This document shows positions 31,533 through 43,585 of a stretch of DNA of 64,000 nucleotides, piece by piece. The DNA comes from Purshia tridentata (taxonomy: Eukaryota > Streptophyta > Magnoliopsida > Rosales > Rosaceae). The first letter of the stretch is position 1; every line of letters begins with the position of its first letter. The stretch spans positions 1 through 64,000 of the forward strand of contig QANT01004794.1 in assembly GCA_003254885.1 (NCBI GenBank), written 5' to 3'. Made by a program: the position numbers and the translations under genes. The notes under the pieces are model-generated. The model saw only the letters and a program-made list of their open reading frames with translations, made no database searches and was not told where the DNA came from.

Positions 31533-32030
31533 ATGATGATGATGAAGTCCAGCAATATGAGAAGGCATATGGAGTTGCAGGGTCCAAGGCCTTCACCTCT
31601 TGCAGTGAGCAAAAGTTCCAAGAAGATGATGACGAAGAAGAAGCTCCCAAATTCAAGTGTCAATAATCAAACTTGTGATCATGCTGGGCCAGTTATAGTG
31701 TATCTGATATCACCCAAGATCATACATGTACAGCCTGAAGAATTTATGGGTCTTGTGCAACGCCTTACTGGGAATAATAATAATAATAATAATCAACAAG
31801 GAGTTGGACCCAGTAGTAATGTTATTAATGCTTCTCATCAGTCTTTCTCTTCTGCTTCTTGTTCGAGCAACTTAGAAGGAGATTTTAGTGAGACCCAAAT
31901 CCAACCGTACAGGTTCGAGAACAGGGCAGAGTATGGTGATGACCAAGTACCATTGGGGTTACCTTCTTCTGCAGCAACTCCAAACTTCGCTGAAATATGC
32001 AAGCTAGCTACTTATTGTCTGCACAACTAG
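31533..32030 (+). CDS. VQ-motif protein (MKS1/VQ8-like)
   Basis: VQ proteins are small plant nuclear (some plastid) cofactors that bind WRKY factors and can be MAPK substrates. This is an intronless gene of 165 aa, as is usual for the family. The diagnostic FxxxVQxLTG motif is present as FMGLVQRLTG within IHVQPEEFMGLVQRLTG. Upstream are LQGPRPSPLAVSKSSKK, a conserved block of MKS1-type members, and PVIVYLISPKIIHV just before the motif. A run of seven Asn after the motif comes from an AAT trinucleotide tract. Start: ATG at 31533 is followed by three more ATG codons, so initiation among them is ambiguous but changes at most a few residues. The protein ends in ICKLATYCLHN. The exact VQ subfamily member is uncertain. 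Confidence 0.9.
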   Translation: MMMMKSSNMRRHMELQGPRPSPLAVSKSSKKMMTKKKLPNSSVNNQTCDHAGPVIVYLISPKIIHVQPEEFMGLVQRLTGNNNNNNNQQGVGPSSNVINASHQSFSSASCSSNLEGDFSETQIQPYRFENRAEYGDDQVPLGLPSSAATPNFAEICKLATYCLHN

Positions 32031-32940
32031 TGTACTATGTTAGCTGGTTATTTCCAGCTACATGTTCTAGTGTTTTGTTAAACTTGGAGTTACATATCGT
32101 AGAATGCAGTGCCGGATTCATGAATTTGTTTTTGTAAAAACTTGAAAATTTGTTATAAAAGATCTATATATTGCTCTTTCAGTTCATTTATCAAATATTA
32201 CTCACATCATTTGGTGAACAAATTTAGTAGATGTAGTATTACTCTACTGATATATTTCTCTTCAATGTTAGATGTCTCAAGTTTGAATCTCCATTTTCTT
32301 AGATTAAAAAAAACTTTTGATGTCCGCTATATGTATAATTTGTGCAACATAAAAATATCACCTTATGGTCCTTATATATATATATATATGGAGGTCTCAT
32401 TAAATGATTCCTTAAATAACTTTGGGAGAGATTAAAAGGTTACTTCTATATTATAGTGCAATAATTCAAAGCATTTATTTTGTAGTATGTATTTGAAAGT
32501 AATTCTTGTATAACCAATTAGCAATTTGTCTAGTGATTTTTTATTTATTGGCTTAAAAGTCTCAAGTTCAAATTCCTTTTCTCAAATGACAAATTAATAT
32601 AATTAAAAATCAAAATTGTTAAAATATTTAGTGGTCAAATAAATAGATTAACTTGGGAAAAAAAAAATGAAGAGATTGAAGGTTTGGTGAAAGCCGCGAA
32701 GGGATGGAAGTAGGGCAGGGGAGTTGGCGGTTGGCGGTTGGCTGTTGGCAAGCCATTGAAAGAGGAGATGAACTAATTTTTTTCTTATCATTTTAATTTT
32801 ATGAGGGAAAAACTGAATTTTTAAAATTACAGAAATTTTTCTAGGTACAAAGAGAAATTTGTTTTGGTCAAGGTACAAAGAGCAGACTTGGGGGTACAAA
32901 TAGAGTCTGTAAAAGAAGGGATTTGAAGTTTATTTCTGAA
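32031..32940. other. Intergenic region after the VQ gene
   Basis: Holds the VQ 3' untranslated region, a short (TA)n run near 32376-32390, and two stretches with pol III B-box-like words (CAAGTTTGAATCTCC near 32280 and CAAGTTCAAATTCC near 32560) that could be decayed SINE heads. A short tandem GGCGGTTGGC repeat lies near 32725. No gene is supported. Confidence 0.4.
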
Positions 32941-32958
32941 GTTTAAAGTTCTCATGTT

Positions 32959-32994
32959 GCGCGAAAACATTAATTGGAGCGAACCCGCCCAAAA
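32959..32994. promoter_or_regulatory. Paired E2F-like sites upstream of the DONSON gene
   Basis: GCGCGAAAA at 32959-32967 is a consensus E2F site (TTTCGCGC on the minus strand). CCCGCCCAAAA at 32984-32994 (TTTTGGGCGGG on the minus strand) is a second, weaker match. Both lie about 200 bp before the presumed transcription start and about 800 bp before the ATG of a replication-initiation gene, a typical E2F target class. Confidence 0.5.
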
Positions 32995-33190
32995 CTCAAA
33001 AGAGTGAAATCGATTGGAGTGAGAGTGTGAGAGTGAGGCATTGAAATAACGGTCAGTAACGTCCGTGAGTCGGACCCTAAAAAGTGCAAAAACAACGTCA
33101 GTGAGTTGACGACGTCAGGCCCAGAAGACGGAAAATCCAATTTGTTCAAATAAGACCTCAAATCTCATCACTTTCCCTCATTTTCCCACC

Positions 33191-33193
<3 letters not shown>

Positions 33194-33236
<43 letters not shown>
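33194..33236 (+). repeat. (CT)n microsatellite in the DONSON 5' leader
   Basis: About 20 CT units sit in what is probably the first, non-coding exon. That exon likely ends at a donor near 33355/33356 (GAG then GTTACA) and joins an acceptor at 33715, leaving a short leader before the ATG at 33768. CT-rich leaders are common in plants. Confidence 0.75.
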
Positions 33237-33237
<1 letters not shown>

Positions 33238-33767
33238 CCTCTGCTGTTCGCCCTAGACTTTTATTTTTGGGGCAAATCGATCGGAACCCTAGGGATTGAT
33301 CTCATTCGACTTTTCTTCTTCGATGCTTTTTCTCAGAAATCTCTTAGTCACTGAGGTTACATTCTTCTATCAATGTTCACGTTATAAAATTGCGCAAATT
33401 TTGATGCAATCTATTGTTTTGGGTAATTTATGCTCAATTTAGGCATTAGGGTTCATATCGTATTTAATGGTAATCGAACTGGGTTATCTGGAACATAAAT
33501 TGGATTGCGTACACGCACAGATTTACTGCTACCTTGGTGAATGGATTGAAAAGTCGTTCTTTTTTTATGGGAAAATTTTGTTAGTCTCATTTTTGTGTAT
33601 TGCTCCGCTTGAGGGAGGATTCGTGATCCAGGTCTTTTCTACCAGCTTTGCTAGCTGGTCACCCTGATGGGTTTTACTGCTTTAACTTAATAATCAATGT
33701 TCTTATCATATGTAGGATCCGGGCTGTTGGTAAAAGACCTGCTGTCAATAGTTTTTCAGACTAAGCT

Positions 33768-36700
33768 ATGGCTAAGGTTGCTCCACCTGGTTCCCTACCT
33801 TCCACTTCTTTGAAGATTGGTGGTGGGACTTTGAAGGTTGGCGCTACAGTCAAAAGAAAGACACCATCAGAACTGAGAGTAAGTTGTTGAACTCATGGTT
33901 CTCTCCAGGCTTTGGTTTCCTTATTATTGACACTTTTGGAGATAGAAAAATTTTATTACATTGTCTAAGTTCAAAAACTTATCATTGCGTTGCCTTTTTC
34001 TTTGGGGGGAAAAACATAAGAATTCATCATTGTATTGTCCAACACCTTATTGAGTTATTTTGCTCATGAACTTTTAGGATCAGTTTGCAATACATTTTGT
34101 AAAAGACTTGGTGCTATCTCTAATTATTAAATGGTACTACATCTGCTGATTACAAAGAAAAATGACTTATAGCTTAGTGCTCATAGGCAAACTTTTTATT
34201 GAAGTGCCTTTTCAAGAAGCTTTGCACATGCTTTTACAGTCTATAATGGTTAAAAGGTCATCATTTATAATGCATGTATAACAGGGAGAGCAGTTGAAGC
34301 GGATGAATGCTGTGGAGATTACTGATGAATCTCCAGCCCCTATGCTTGGTTCTACAAAGTAAGATTATCTCTAATTTTTAATTTTAATTTGTAGTTCACT
34401 AACTTGTTTTCTTTTTGTAAAAATAGTGAGGCAGAAAATGGACTTAAGAAACTGGAACTATCAAGGAATCCTAGATACATTGACATTCGAATGGATGAAG
34501 TATATCCTGCAAAAAAATCTAGGTTCAGAACAGTTTCTGGAAAAGAGAATGCTAAGGTTTGCACATATTCTTAAATACGTGATCTATCTAATTTTTCTGG
34601 AACAGCTTTTTCCCTCTTATTTAATGTAAAAATTTAAATGAGGTTGGTATTGTGCAACTATAATTGTGTTCAGGAAAGTATTTCAATGGAGCAACCTAGC
34701 TGCATGAAGAATCTCTCTGTGCTCTCTAATATGGCTTTCAAGAGAAAACACCAACTTTTTGGGTATGCCTTTCAGTACTAGGTTATCTGATTTATGACAA
34801 ATAGACACATTCTTATTTTCTTATTGATTTTATCTTGTTCCTGTGGACAGCCCAGAGAATTTAGCTTCTGCTGAACAATCTGAAGATGGCGTTGGACAAG
34901 GTCGTAAAACACTTGAAAAGTGCAGTCAAAGTACTTTCCGCAGTGTTATTGAGATTTCATCAGCCAGTGACAGATTGTCTGGCCTTAAAGCTGTTGATAT
35001 GGTATACTTCGTAGTCTTTCCTTCTATCTGCATAATCAAAGAATCTGTTATTTACAGTTTTTGCAATTATTTTATCAGGATAAAGCATTAAAAGGACTGG
35101 CTGCCCGTGAATCCTCAATCACTACTGGTTTGCCTGTTTATTCTTCTGAAAGATGTGGGGATCCTACATCAACTGGTTTAGGAAACTTTTGCTTACCTGG
35201 TGGAAGGATTCCTTTGGATTTTACTTTGAAAACCAGTATGCGGGTGGTTTCCTCTTCCCCAGTGAATTGGTCAGTGTCAATCTAAAGCTGCTATAACAGT
35301 TTATTTAGTTTCCAGTACACGAAGATAGGATCATTACCTGTTGTACATTCTTTTGGTTTGTTAATCTCAATGAAAGGCTTAGTTAATTTCCTGTGTGCAT
35401 TCATAAGATTCTTCAATTAAGATGAATTGTTATGTAGGTGTAGTTGTTTTGTCATGACCATTTATGTTTTTTAATGCAATTAGATAGATTTGTTCTAATT
35501 TCACTTCAATAAACTTGAAGATGGGGGTGAAACAAAGTGACTTTCACTTTGATAAACTTGAAGACAAGGTGAAATGAAGTTACATGAAAATGAAATACTA
35601 GCAGACAAAATGTTGGCTAATTGTTGATATCTTAGTCAAATCATCAAATTATGCTTATGAAATAGTTCTTAATCATTTGAACCATACCCTTTTTTTGGGT
35701 AAGTAAGAACTTAAAAGTATATATGGACAGTGCAAACATGAAGCAATTGGCCATATAATTTTTCTTTAGAGTTTTGACTCTTGAATGCAATGCTTCTGCC
35801 ACACCCAGTACTGCACTATTAGTAATTTCTATGAGTTTTTGGTTAATTATTCCATACCCAGTATTGTACTATTAGTTATTTCATCAGTTATTTCTATTAG
35901 TTTTTCATTGGCTATAGTTAGCCGGTTGTTTGTAATTAGGTCTTGCTTCTTATGTTGTTTTTGCATTTTGTAGGATTCATAGGTCAATTACATGCAGTGG
36001 CTACACCAGTATGCCCAGTCTTACTTTCCAAGTTGATTGCTCTGAGAATCAAAATATGAGCCATCATAGCTCAGGGCTCACATCTTCCCAAGTTATTAGT
36101 TCTAAACTTCTGCATTCATGGGTTTACCCTCAATCTACCCTACCCCCTTCTCTTATACAAGTGTTGACCTCATCAACAGCCGAGGGAGGTGTGTCAAATA
36201 AATATTAATGTATAAAAATGTTTCGAATTCTCCCTCATCTTCTATTTCTGAAATGTTCTTATCAATTTTTTTACTTTTTGCAGTGGAAATGGAATTTTTA
36301 AGAAAACGACAGGTAGCATGGGAGGACTCGTTTCGGAGTCTTTACTACATGCTTCGGAATGGTACCTGTAATATCTTTTATGGTAATTACTTATGCCATT
36401 ATATTTTGTTTCTTTTTCAAGCAACTTTTGTGTGTATTCAATTAGATATTAAATTACTAAGTATTGATTATGGCTTGTGTCACTGCTGTAAGGCCTAGCT
36501 ATCAATAAATCATGAAGATTAAATTGTCCCCTTTTTTCCGTCTGTGCTACATTTTCTATGATGGTAGTTTTTGCATGAGGATGCTTTTACATATAATTAT
36601 AAATATCCTACATAAAGCTTGCATGATTTATTTGTTTATTGTTAGAAAAATGTATTGACTCCAGGCTGATTGATGTTTTTATTTAAAAATTTTCTAGTTT

Positions 36701-39700
36701 GTACTCCTCATTTTGTGGTAATGTTCACTGGTCATGATGTCCCCATGGGCGCCAAACGCATCACCAATGCTTTTATCTCCCAGTCAACAAGAGTCTTGCG
36801 ATCATTGTTAATAGATCATGTAAGTTGTTCCTTCATCATTATATTTATTATTATCAGTACTATTATTTTTCAAGATATTCACTTGTCTTTATTGTAAAAA
36901 ATTTCACAATTATCCTTTACTTTTTGCTTTTTATTCTCTGAAGTTTGTTCTTTTAATCTAATGTTATAGGAAGTAATCTTGTCCAGATATAAACTGTTAT
37001 GGCACTCGTGATTTGAAAGCATTCTTCTTGCATTTAGATGCTCATTTATAATTTAATATTCTATTTTCCCTTACTGTTCTAAAAAACAAAATATGTGTTT
37101 TGCAACTAAGATTAACTTAGTGGTATTGAAGTTGATATTCTTGAGGATATTTCTTTGTGCTTTTAACAAGGAATTCTGGATTTTAAAAAGGAATTTTCTG
37201 CTTTGGAGCTCAAATAATAGTGATCTCAAGGTGGCTTGTAGTTTTTGATAAACTTCTAGTTTATGAATTGCTGATTCCACAGAGAGGTTGGCTGAAAAGC
37301 ACTTTGTTCAGCTACATGGCCCAAACTTAACCCATCTGAACCCAAGATGAAAGACCTAGAACAAATCCAATGAATCCAAAGCCCAACCTGGTAATGCTAT
37401 AGTACCATTTAATGTCAAATAAGACTGACAAAGTCCATTCAACTTTCCAGGTTTGATATTGAATATATACTTTGCTTATATAGTGTTTTCTCTTCTCTTA
37501 ATGACTGTACTTATCTGAGGAGAACGAAAACTAAGCTACTAGATGAGAGCCATAAATTATCTAACTGAATGAATTAACTAGGTTTCCAATTTATGGTTTC
37601 TACCTTTTCCTTATATAAGCCTCTGAACATTTAATTAACACAGCGGCTGTAAATGGTTTTCTCTTGGTCCAATATTACTTTTTCACACGGAGCTGTTACA
37701 TGGTTTCTAAAGGTTAAACTTTGTCTGTATTGTGTGCGTGTGTGTGTTTTGTTTATTAGCTGATGATGGACCTTGTACCATTTGTTATATCCGTTATGTT
37801 CAATCATGTATGAAATTTTATTGTAAAATATTGGCTTCAGGGTATTTGCTTCTCCATGCCTCTTTGCCGTTCTAAAGTAGAGCAAGTCACTACAGAATAT
37901 CTTGTTGAGCTCTCAGAGATTGAGAAGCATAACTTGGGCCAGGTTAGTATCTGTTTTCTTTTTCCCCTCATATCACCGTATGTTCTTGTTGGGCTTATCT
38001 GATTTCAGGCATGGTGAGGTTAATGAAATACCTTTCCATGCCTTCTGCGGGATATTGTGGTGGATAAGACTGGTTGCTTTATTGTTCCACTGAGATGTAT
38101 GTACTCGGCAACAGTTGTATGTCCTTATCCACCATTTGATAATAAGAATTTAGGTTAGTTTTAGGCAAAGATAGAGTAGTCTGGGAGTGTTATAGTTGAT
38201 AATTTGGTTTGTGTATTCCAATTATTATTATTATTATTCAAAAGATATTGGTAGGAAGGATGATCATGCATGTTAAACCATTTGCATTTGTCATCTTTAC
38301 AAATTTTTGAAATCCTTCTGCTTCTTAACTATTGTGTGCCTCCATTGAAAATTGTTGCAGACTCGACGCCTGAGTTCACTGTTTGATATAGATAATACCC
38401 CGGAATCTTTGCTGATTTTCACTGGCAATAAGAATGTACATGGCCTGTTTGATATCTTGTTAAATTATAGGTATGCTATAATTATTTTTAAAATTCCATA
38501 TCATCTTGCCAAACTGATTAAATACTCTTTCTGATCTGTGTTATCTTCTCACTGGATCTTATTTCTTTCTGGTTACATATTCAGATCTCTCTTGACTGCC
38601 TTGATGGGAATGGATGTCCCTGTATTATATTCACCTGTGCCATTTCAGAATGCTGCCATTTCTGCTCCTGAGGTGGGTGTGAAAAATGTTTGTGGTTTGT
38701 TAATTTATGATATGAATGTTTTCCCTTATGGATTTTAAAAAATGCTCAAACCACTAAATTTTATGCCATGGACTCTGCCTAGTCTACTGAATCAGCATGT
38801 CTGGCTGTCTTGGTTGGAGCCTAATGCTTGCCACTGCCAATGTTATTAGCAACTGTAGTAGAGTCAAAGACCTAATTTACAACCTTCATCCTATGATTCA
38901 TACCATAGATAAGCTACTGGGGGTATGTTTTTGGCTAATACAGATCCTACACCCACACAGAGAACAACTTTCTTCCCCTTTTTTACATGAATGTGCCAAC
39001 TTGCCTTCATTGTATTGCAAATTTCTGAGCAATATATTATTGGAATTTTTAAATTTTAACCTTGCTTGCAGATTATATGCAAGGATCTGAAAAGACCAAA
39101 CCATTTTGCTGCTCTTAATAAAGGATCTGTCACAGAAGATGATGGGTCCATGCAAAGCTTATCTGCTGGTCTCTGCTCTATTGTTGAAATTAAGGATACG
39201 TATCTTCCACCATGGATAATTTGCAGCGTATGTGCTGTAATGAGCTCTGAAGGGAGAAGCTTTGAGGCAAGGTAAACATTAGCATAATTCAAGTTTCATA
39301 TGAACTTTTGTGCATTCATGCTGACAGGTCCATTAGGTTTATCTATGATTTAGTGCACCAAGCTCCATAATAGATGAATATCTGAATTTTAGGCCAAGTA
39401 AAAAATGTAAAATGATAAATTTTTTTATATCTTTGGATAATATGTTGCATCAAGCCTATCCTCAAATCTGGGGCCTAGTTATTCATTTGCTACTCATACT
39501 GTACAAATGGATTTTGAGTTACTTGAAATCATTAATTAGAAAGAAGTTGGTATGGTACAGTTTGCACTACACTAGTCTGCATTCAATTGGAATGATTAGA
39601 CTAGTCTGCTTTTTGAGCTTATGTATTGGTTTTATTTGATTTGTTTCCAGTTTTACGAGTGAAGCTACCTCAGTCGGTTTGAATGTTGCTATAGAAGCAG

Positions 39701-39879
39701 TTCCTGAGAAATCTGATGGTGACGATGCAGCAGCTAAAGACTTGCAAGAAAGCACTTCTGCTTTTGGTATCCCAGGAGCCACTGTTACTCCTTACTTGCG
39801 TCTGGGTTTATTAAAAAGTTTGAAGTTCTCAAATGGTTCTTATTCAGCTTCTCTTTCTCCTACCTTAGACGCCAAATAA
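33768..39879 (+). CDS. DONSON-like protein (downstream neighbour of Son homologue)
   Basis: In animals DONSON helps deliver GINS and assemble the CMG helicase at origins and protects forks; plant homologues are little studied. Fourteen coding exons: 33768-33878, 34285-34358, 34427-34556, 34674-34762, 34851-35001, 35079-35269, 35974-36188, 36284-36382, 36698-36819, 37841-37942, 38361-38470, 38585-38672, 39072-39271, 39651-39879. All are GT..AG and in frame, giving 636 aa. The N-terminal third is polar and poorly conserved. The conserved C-terminal part includes WEDSFRSLYYMLRNG, FVVMFTGHDVP, TRVLRSLLIDHGICFSMPL, SLLIFTGNKNVHGLFDILLNYR and PYLRLGLLKSLKF. Family assignment rests on this block pattern and on overall length. 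The E2F-like promoter sites agree with a replication role. No domain of known enzymatic activity is visible. Confidence 0.85.
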
Positions 39880-41144
39880 GAAATACTATTATACGGTTTT
39901 AGTTTTTGGTTCATATCATCCTTTAACCATAGATTAATTCTATGTACTTTGATTTGGTATATGAATATATCTAATTTTGGACTGCTTTTTTTCACTTAAG
40001 TTTCTGTAAATTTGCTTTACTAATTACATTGAATTCACTGAATCTTTGAAGGATTGCAATACAAACTGCACCCTTAAATGCCTTGTTAAATAAACTCGTG
40101 AGCAAATGTATACTATTAATGTGCCCTTACTATGAATTGCACACACTTCTGATTTGACGAATAATAAAAAAAAAAAAATCTTTTCATATTTGACAAACTC
40201 GTGATGATTGGGATTGGTTTTGGATGTTGCAGAGGTGAACTAATGATAAAATTGCATGACGGGGCTTAAGAAATGCTTGTGTGAAAGGGTGTTAAACATG
40301 ATTCAGACATCCCATAAGGCCTATCCAAAGGTTTACTGGCATAGATAGACCTTGCAGGATGCAAGGTTGTCTTTAGGTTTTCTATTTCAAACAAGCTAAG
40401 AGAGTGAAGGGGTTCAAGAGAAGGGCAAACTCTTTCTCTGTTGTCTAGTTATTGGATCCCCAAAAGAGAAGAAAGAACAAAATACCTGAAGAGAAATTAA
40501 TGTAATTTTTGGGTTATGTACATGATAGTTTTCTGGTTTCTTACATGATGTTGCAATCATAAGTCTAAAAACACATCGATTTGAACTTTTAACATGAGTA
40601 ACCATGGGAATGCAAATATGGAAATGCTCCTGAAAAGGCAGGTCAAGTGCCCCTATTTGGGACTTGTGCATCTGTCAACAAATTTAGGAGCTGAGAGATA
40701 GTGGATCCATTTCCAGGATCTACCTTCACTTTTTATGGTTCCCTGGTGAAAAATCTTGAGTTCCAGCTAAGGTTCAGGCAAGTTACTAGTGAACCTGATA
40801 TATATTATATATATATGAAAAATGGGAAAAATAAATAGGTACAAGCTCATTTCTTTAATATCTATTTGGCAACGTATACAAACATCTATAGTATGACATT
40901 TGAACTGAAATTTTTTCCATGCTTATCAGATGATAAACTAAAGCAGAGAAATTTGAGGACTGCAATGGTATTAATATGGTAAAAAATGCTTGAATTACAA
41001 CAATGCCAAATCAATCAAATCAGTATCAAAATTGTTTTATCTCATTTTTATGGAGGTTGGAAGCAAGCAACAATGGAGATTATATTGTAGTACCATGCTC
41101 AAGTAATAGCTCCAGTTTGCTCAGTGTCTTGTGGTCTTTTTCCT
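39880..41144. other. Convergent region between DONSON and JMJ22-like genes
   Basis: Contains both 3' untranslated regions. A poly(A)-like AATAATAAAA lies near 40162, and a (TA)n run near 40800-40816. No coding gene or clear element is supported. Confidence 0.5.
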
Positions 41145-43585
41145 CTAGAAAGAGAACTTGAATGCACCGGCCTTTGAATCTGTGACTGATTCCCAGAAGG
41201 GGAGTTTTGCCTGTTGAGCCTTCTTCTCTTCCGCTTTCTGCATCAACTGATCAATAGTTCCAGGAAAAGACGCCTCAATAGCATTTTTAAACTTATCAAA
41301 CAGATTCACCCGATCTCTTGTTCCAGATACCAGAGTGCTGGCGTTTGGCTTATTAAGAAAATCCAAGACATTCAACAAATTTCTCCTGCAAAACATAAAA
41401 ACCAGTTAACTACAACCGTAAACCTTATTTTCTGTTTCAAAACAAAACAGTGGATATTATGAATGGGCATGCAATGCACGTCATTGTCCTGTCATATGAA
41501 GTTGAAGAAACACAACATTAATTAATTTACAAGTTATCTGGTTCTTTTTGGAGTTCCATTTTCATCTGAAGCTATATGTAGACATAAACATATTAATACA
41601 TGTTAACATGTTCTTTCGTCAACTTCATGCATCTTTCTAATCAAATATTCCTGTTTTCTCCCATACGCTTGAATTCAAGTCCCCATGTGTCATAAGCAGC
41701 TGTTACACCTGGTCCACTTGGCTATGTTGCATGTATCTGTCATCTAACATCCAACTTCCCAAGTGAGCTAAGTGCTCCTTTAAGGTACACAATAGCAATA
41801 CTTTACCCCTCCTCTAAAAAGAATGTTCTTCAAACTAATTTCATCAAAGTTCATATCTAATCAACATACTGGAAAAAAAAAGGATTTGAAACCAACTGTC
41901 CAGACTTCTCAACAATAAGATTCCTTTGAATCCCTAGTGCTATGATTCAAGCACAGAATTTATCATTGCAAGCCCATAGTATGGTTTCGCATTTGGTAAT
42001 TGAATGCTTGACATTTGACCTACACAGCACTAAATTTACACATGCTTTCCTGTGACTCTTGGAAAACAGCTTTATGTCCAATTTATTCTTCCAATAGATC
42101 GTAGACTTCATACTTCGTAGTAATAACCATCAAAATGGGGGTTTAAAAGGCCACATGAACTTTGCTTGACCAACTACAATTATTACCAGAAATGCACCAG
42201 AAGTTATGAGAATTTCTAAATGATAAACCATAATATATGTAAGAACGATACCTGCTAACGTAATTCTGTGTAATGGCAATTGATTCCTCCAAGTTGATCA
42301 CCAAATGCCACCATCCCTGAGGAACAAAAATCACCTCCCCGGCCTTACAAATGCACTCGATGGGTTTCCTTTTCCAAGTCTTCGTTGCACCATAAAAGTT
42401 CATAAACCATTCAATTATTGAAACAGGGCACGCCACCTCAGCACCATCTGGACTGGGGTGCACCCCTGGAGGAACCACCTCAGGAGGAAACAAAACCCAC
42501 TTCTTTGACCCCTTGATCACTGCATTCCAAGCTGATGTTGAATTAGGATCAATGTGGAAAGATGAACCGGATCCAGCCGGGCCAATTATAATCCATCTAT
42601 AATCTGGCCTCTCATTCCCCAAAACACCAAATAAGTCCTCCCTAAAATACACTGGGACTTCATACTCTGAGCCCAATGTTGCAACCTTCTCTCCAAATTT
42701 CGGGTCAAACAGATACAGTGGCCTCTCTTCCCTCACCTGGTCAGCATACCTAAAATAGTCCTCAAGCATCATCTCCACTGGCCCAACTGCAAATTGTATA
42801 TCACCACACAGTTGAACCAAATAATGTCTATCCCATTTCCTTAATGCAACCCAATTATCCATACACCCTTCCAACAGCACCGGCTTATTTGGTTCCTCAA
42901 AATCTGAAATGAATTCCTCAACTGAAATGCCCCTTCTTCGAATTATATTATCTCTTTCAAGCCACTCAGGTTTCATTTCAAGATTGGCACAGAGCCAACT
43001 CTGAAAGAGATAGTCAGAATAAAAGTCCCTCACTCTCAAACCCAAAACTCGGATATCAGTCACATCAAATGAAGGGTAATGAGCAGCAATGTAAGTAGCT
43101 TTCCAAGTTCCATTATACAAAAGCCTGCCATTTAGACTGTCCAACACAAGGTTCCTCCAAAGGGGCTCATGGTTTGCAAATACATAGAAAGATTTGCTCA
43201 CAGTGGCCAGAACCCCCAAGTGGGTCCCACCCAAAAACCCTAGAATATCAAGAACAAGCTCATCTGTTAGAGTTTGGAGATTACCTAAGCCAGTGTTCCT
43301 TGAGTTAACAGAACCTGGGTTGAGGTAAAGATTGCCCAGTGGTTGGACCCCATGTGTGTGTGATGGAGCAGAGGCTTTGAGATTGAAACCTTCTCCAACA
43401 TCATCACCATCTTCTTCTTCTTCCTCCTCCTCCTCCTCTATTTCTTCTTGTTGTTGGTACTTTTTGGTAATGGGGTTTTGCTTTGTGGAAACAGTTTTGC
43501 TTCTTGTCTTGTTTTTGCTTTTGCATTTGTTCTTTTTCTTTATGGATTTGAGTCTTTTGGACAGTAAGCTTTTGCAGCTCAGCAT
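41145..43585 (-). CDS. JMJ22: F-box and JmjC domain protein, JMJ22-like (putative histone arginine demethylase)
   Basis: Arabidopsis JMJ22, with JMJ20, removes H4R3 dimethylation and promotes light-dependent seed germination; biochemical activity here is inferred by family. Two exons: 43585-42252 and 41385-41145, joined in frame (AG|G) to 524 aa. The N-terminus is basic (residues 10-43) then strongly acidic (Glu/Asp run 47-62). An F-box-like segment, LTDELVLDILGFL...EPLWRNLVLDS, covers about 106-150. The JmjC core spans about 260-440, with the iron ligands visible as His344 and Asp346 in SFHIDP and His427 in GWWHLVINL. The 2-oxoglutarate-binding region includes WNAVIKGSKKWVLFPP. All three iron ligands are intact, so catalysis is plausible. 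The C-terminal exon encodes a helical, Lys/Gln-rich tail. An intron of 866 bp separates the exons. Confidence 0.94.

Noticed and set aside
31466-31666. Alternative frame overlapping the start of the VQ gene
   Set aside because: Overlaps the VQ frame, lacks any conserved motif and ends early.
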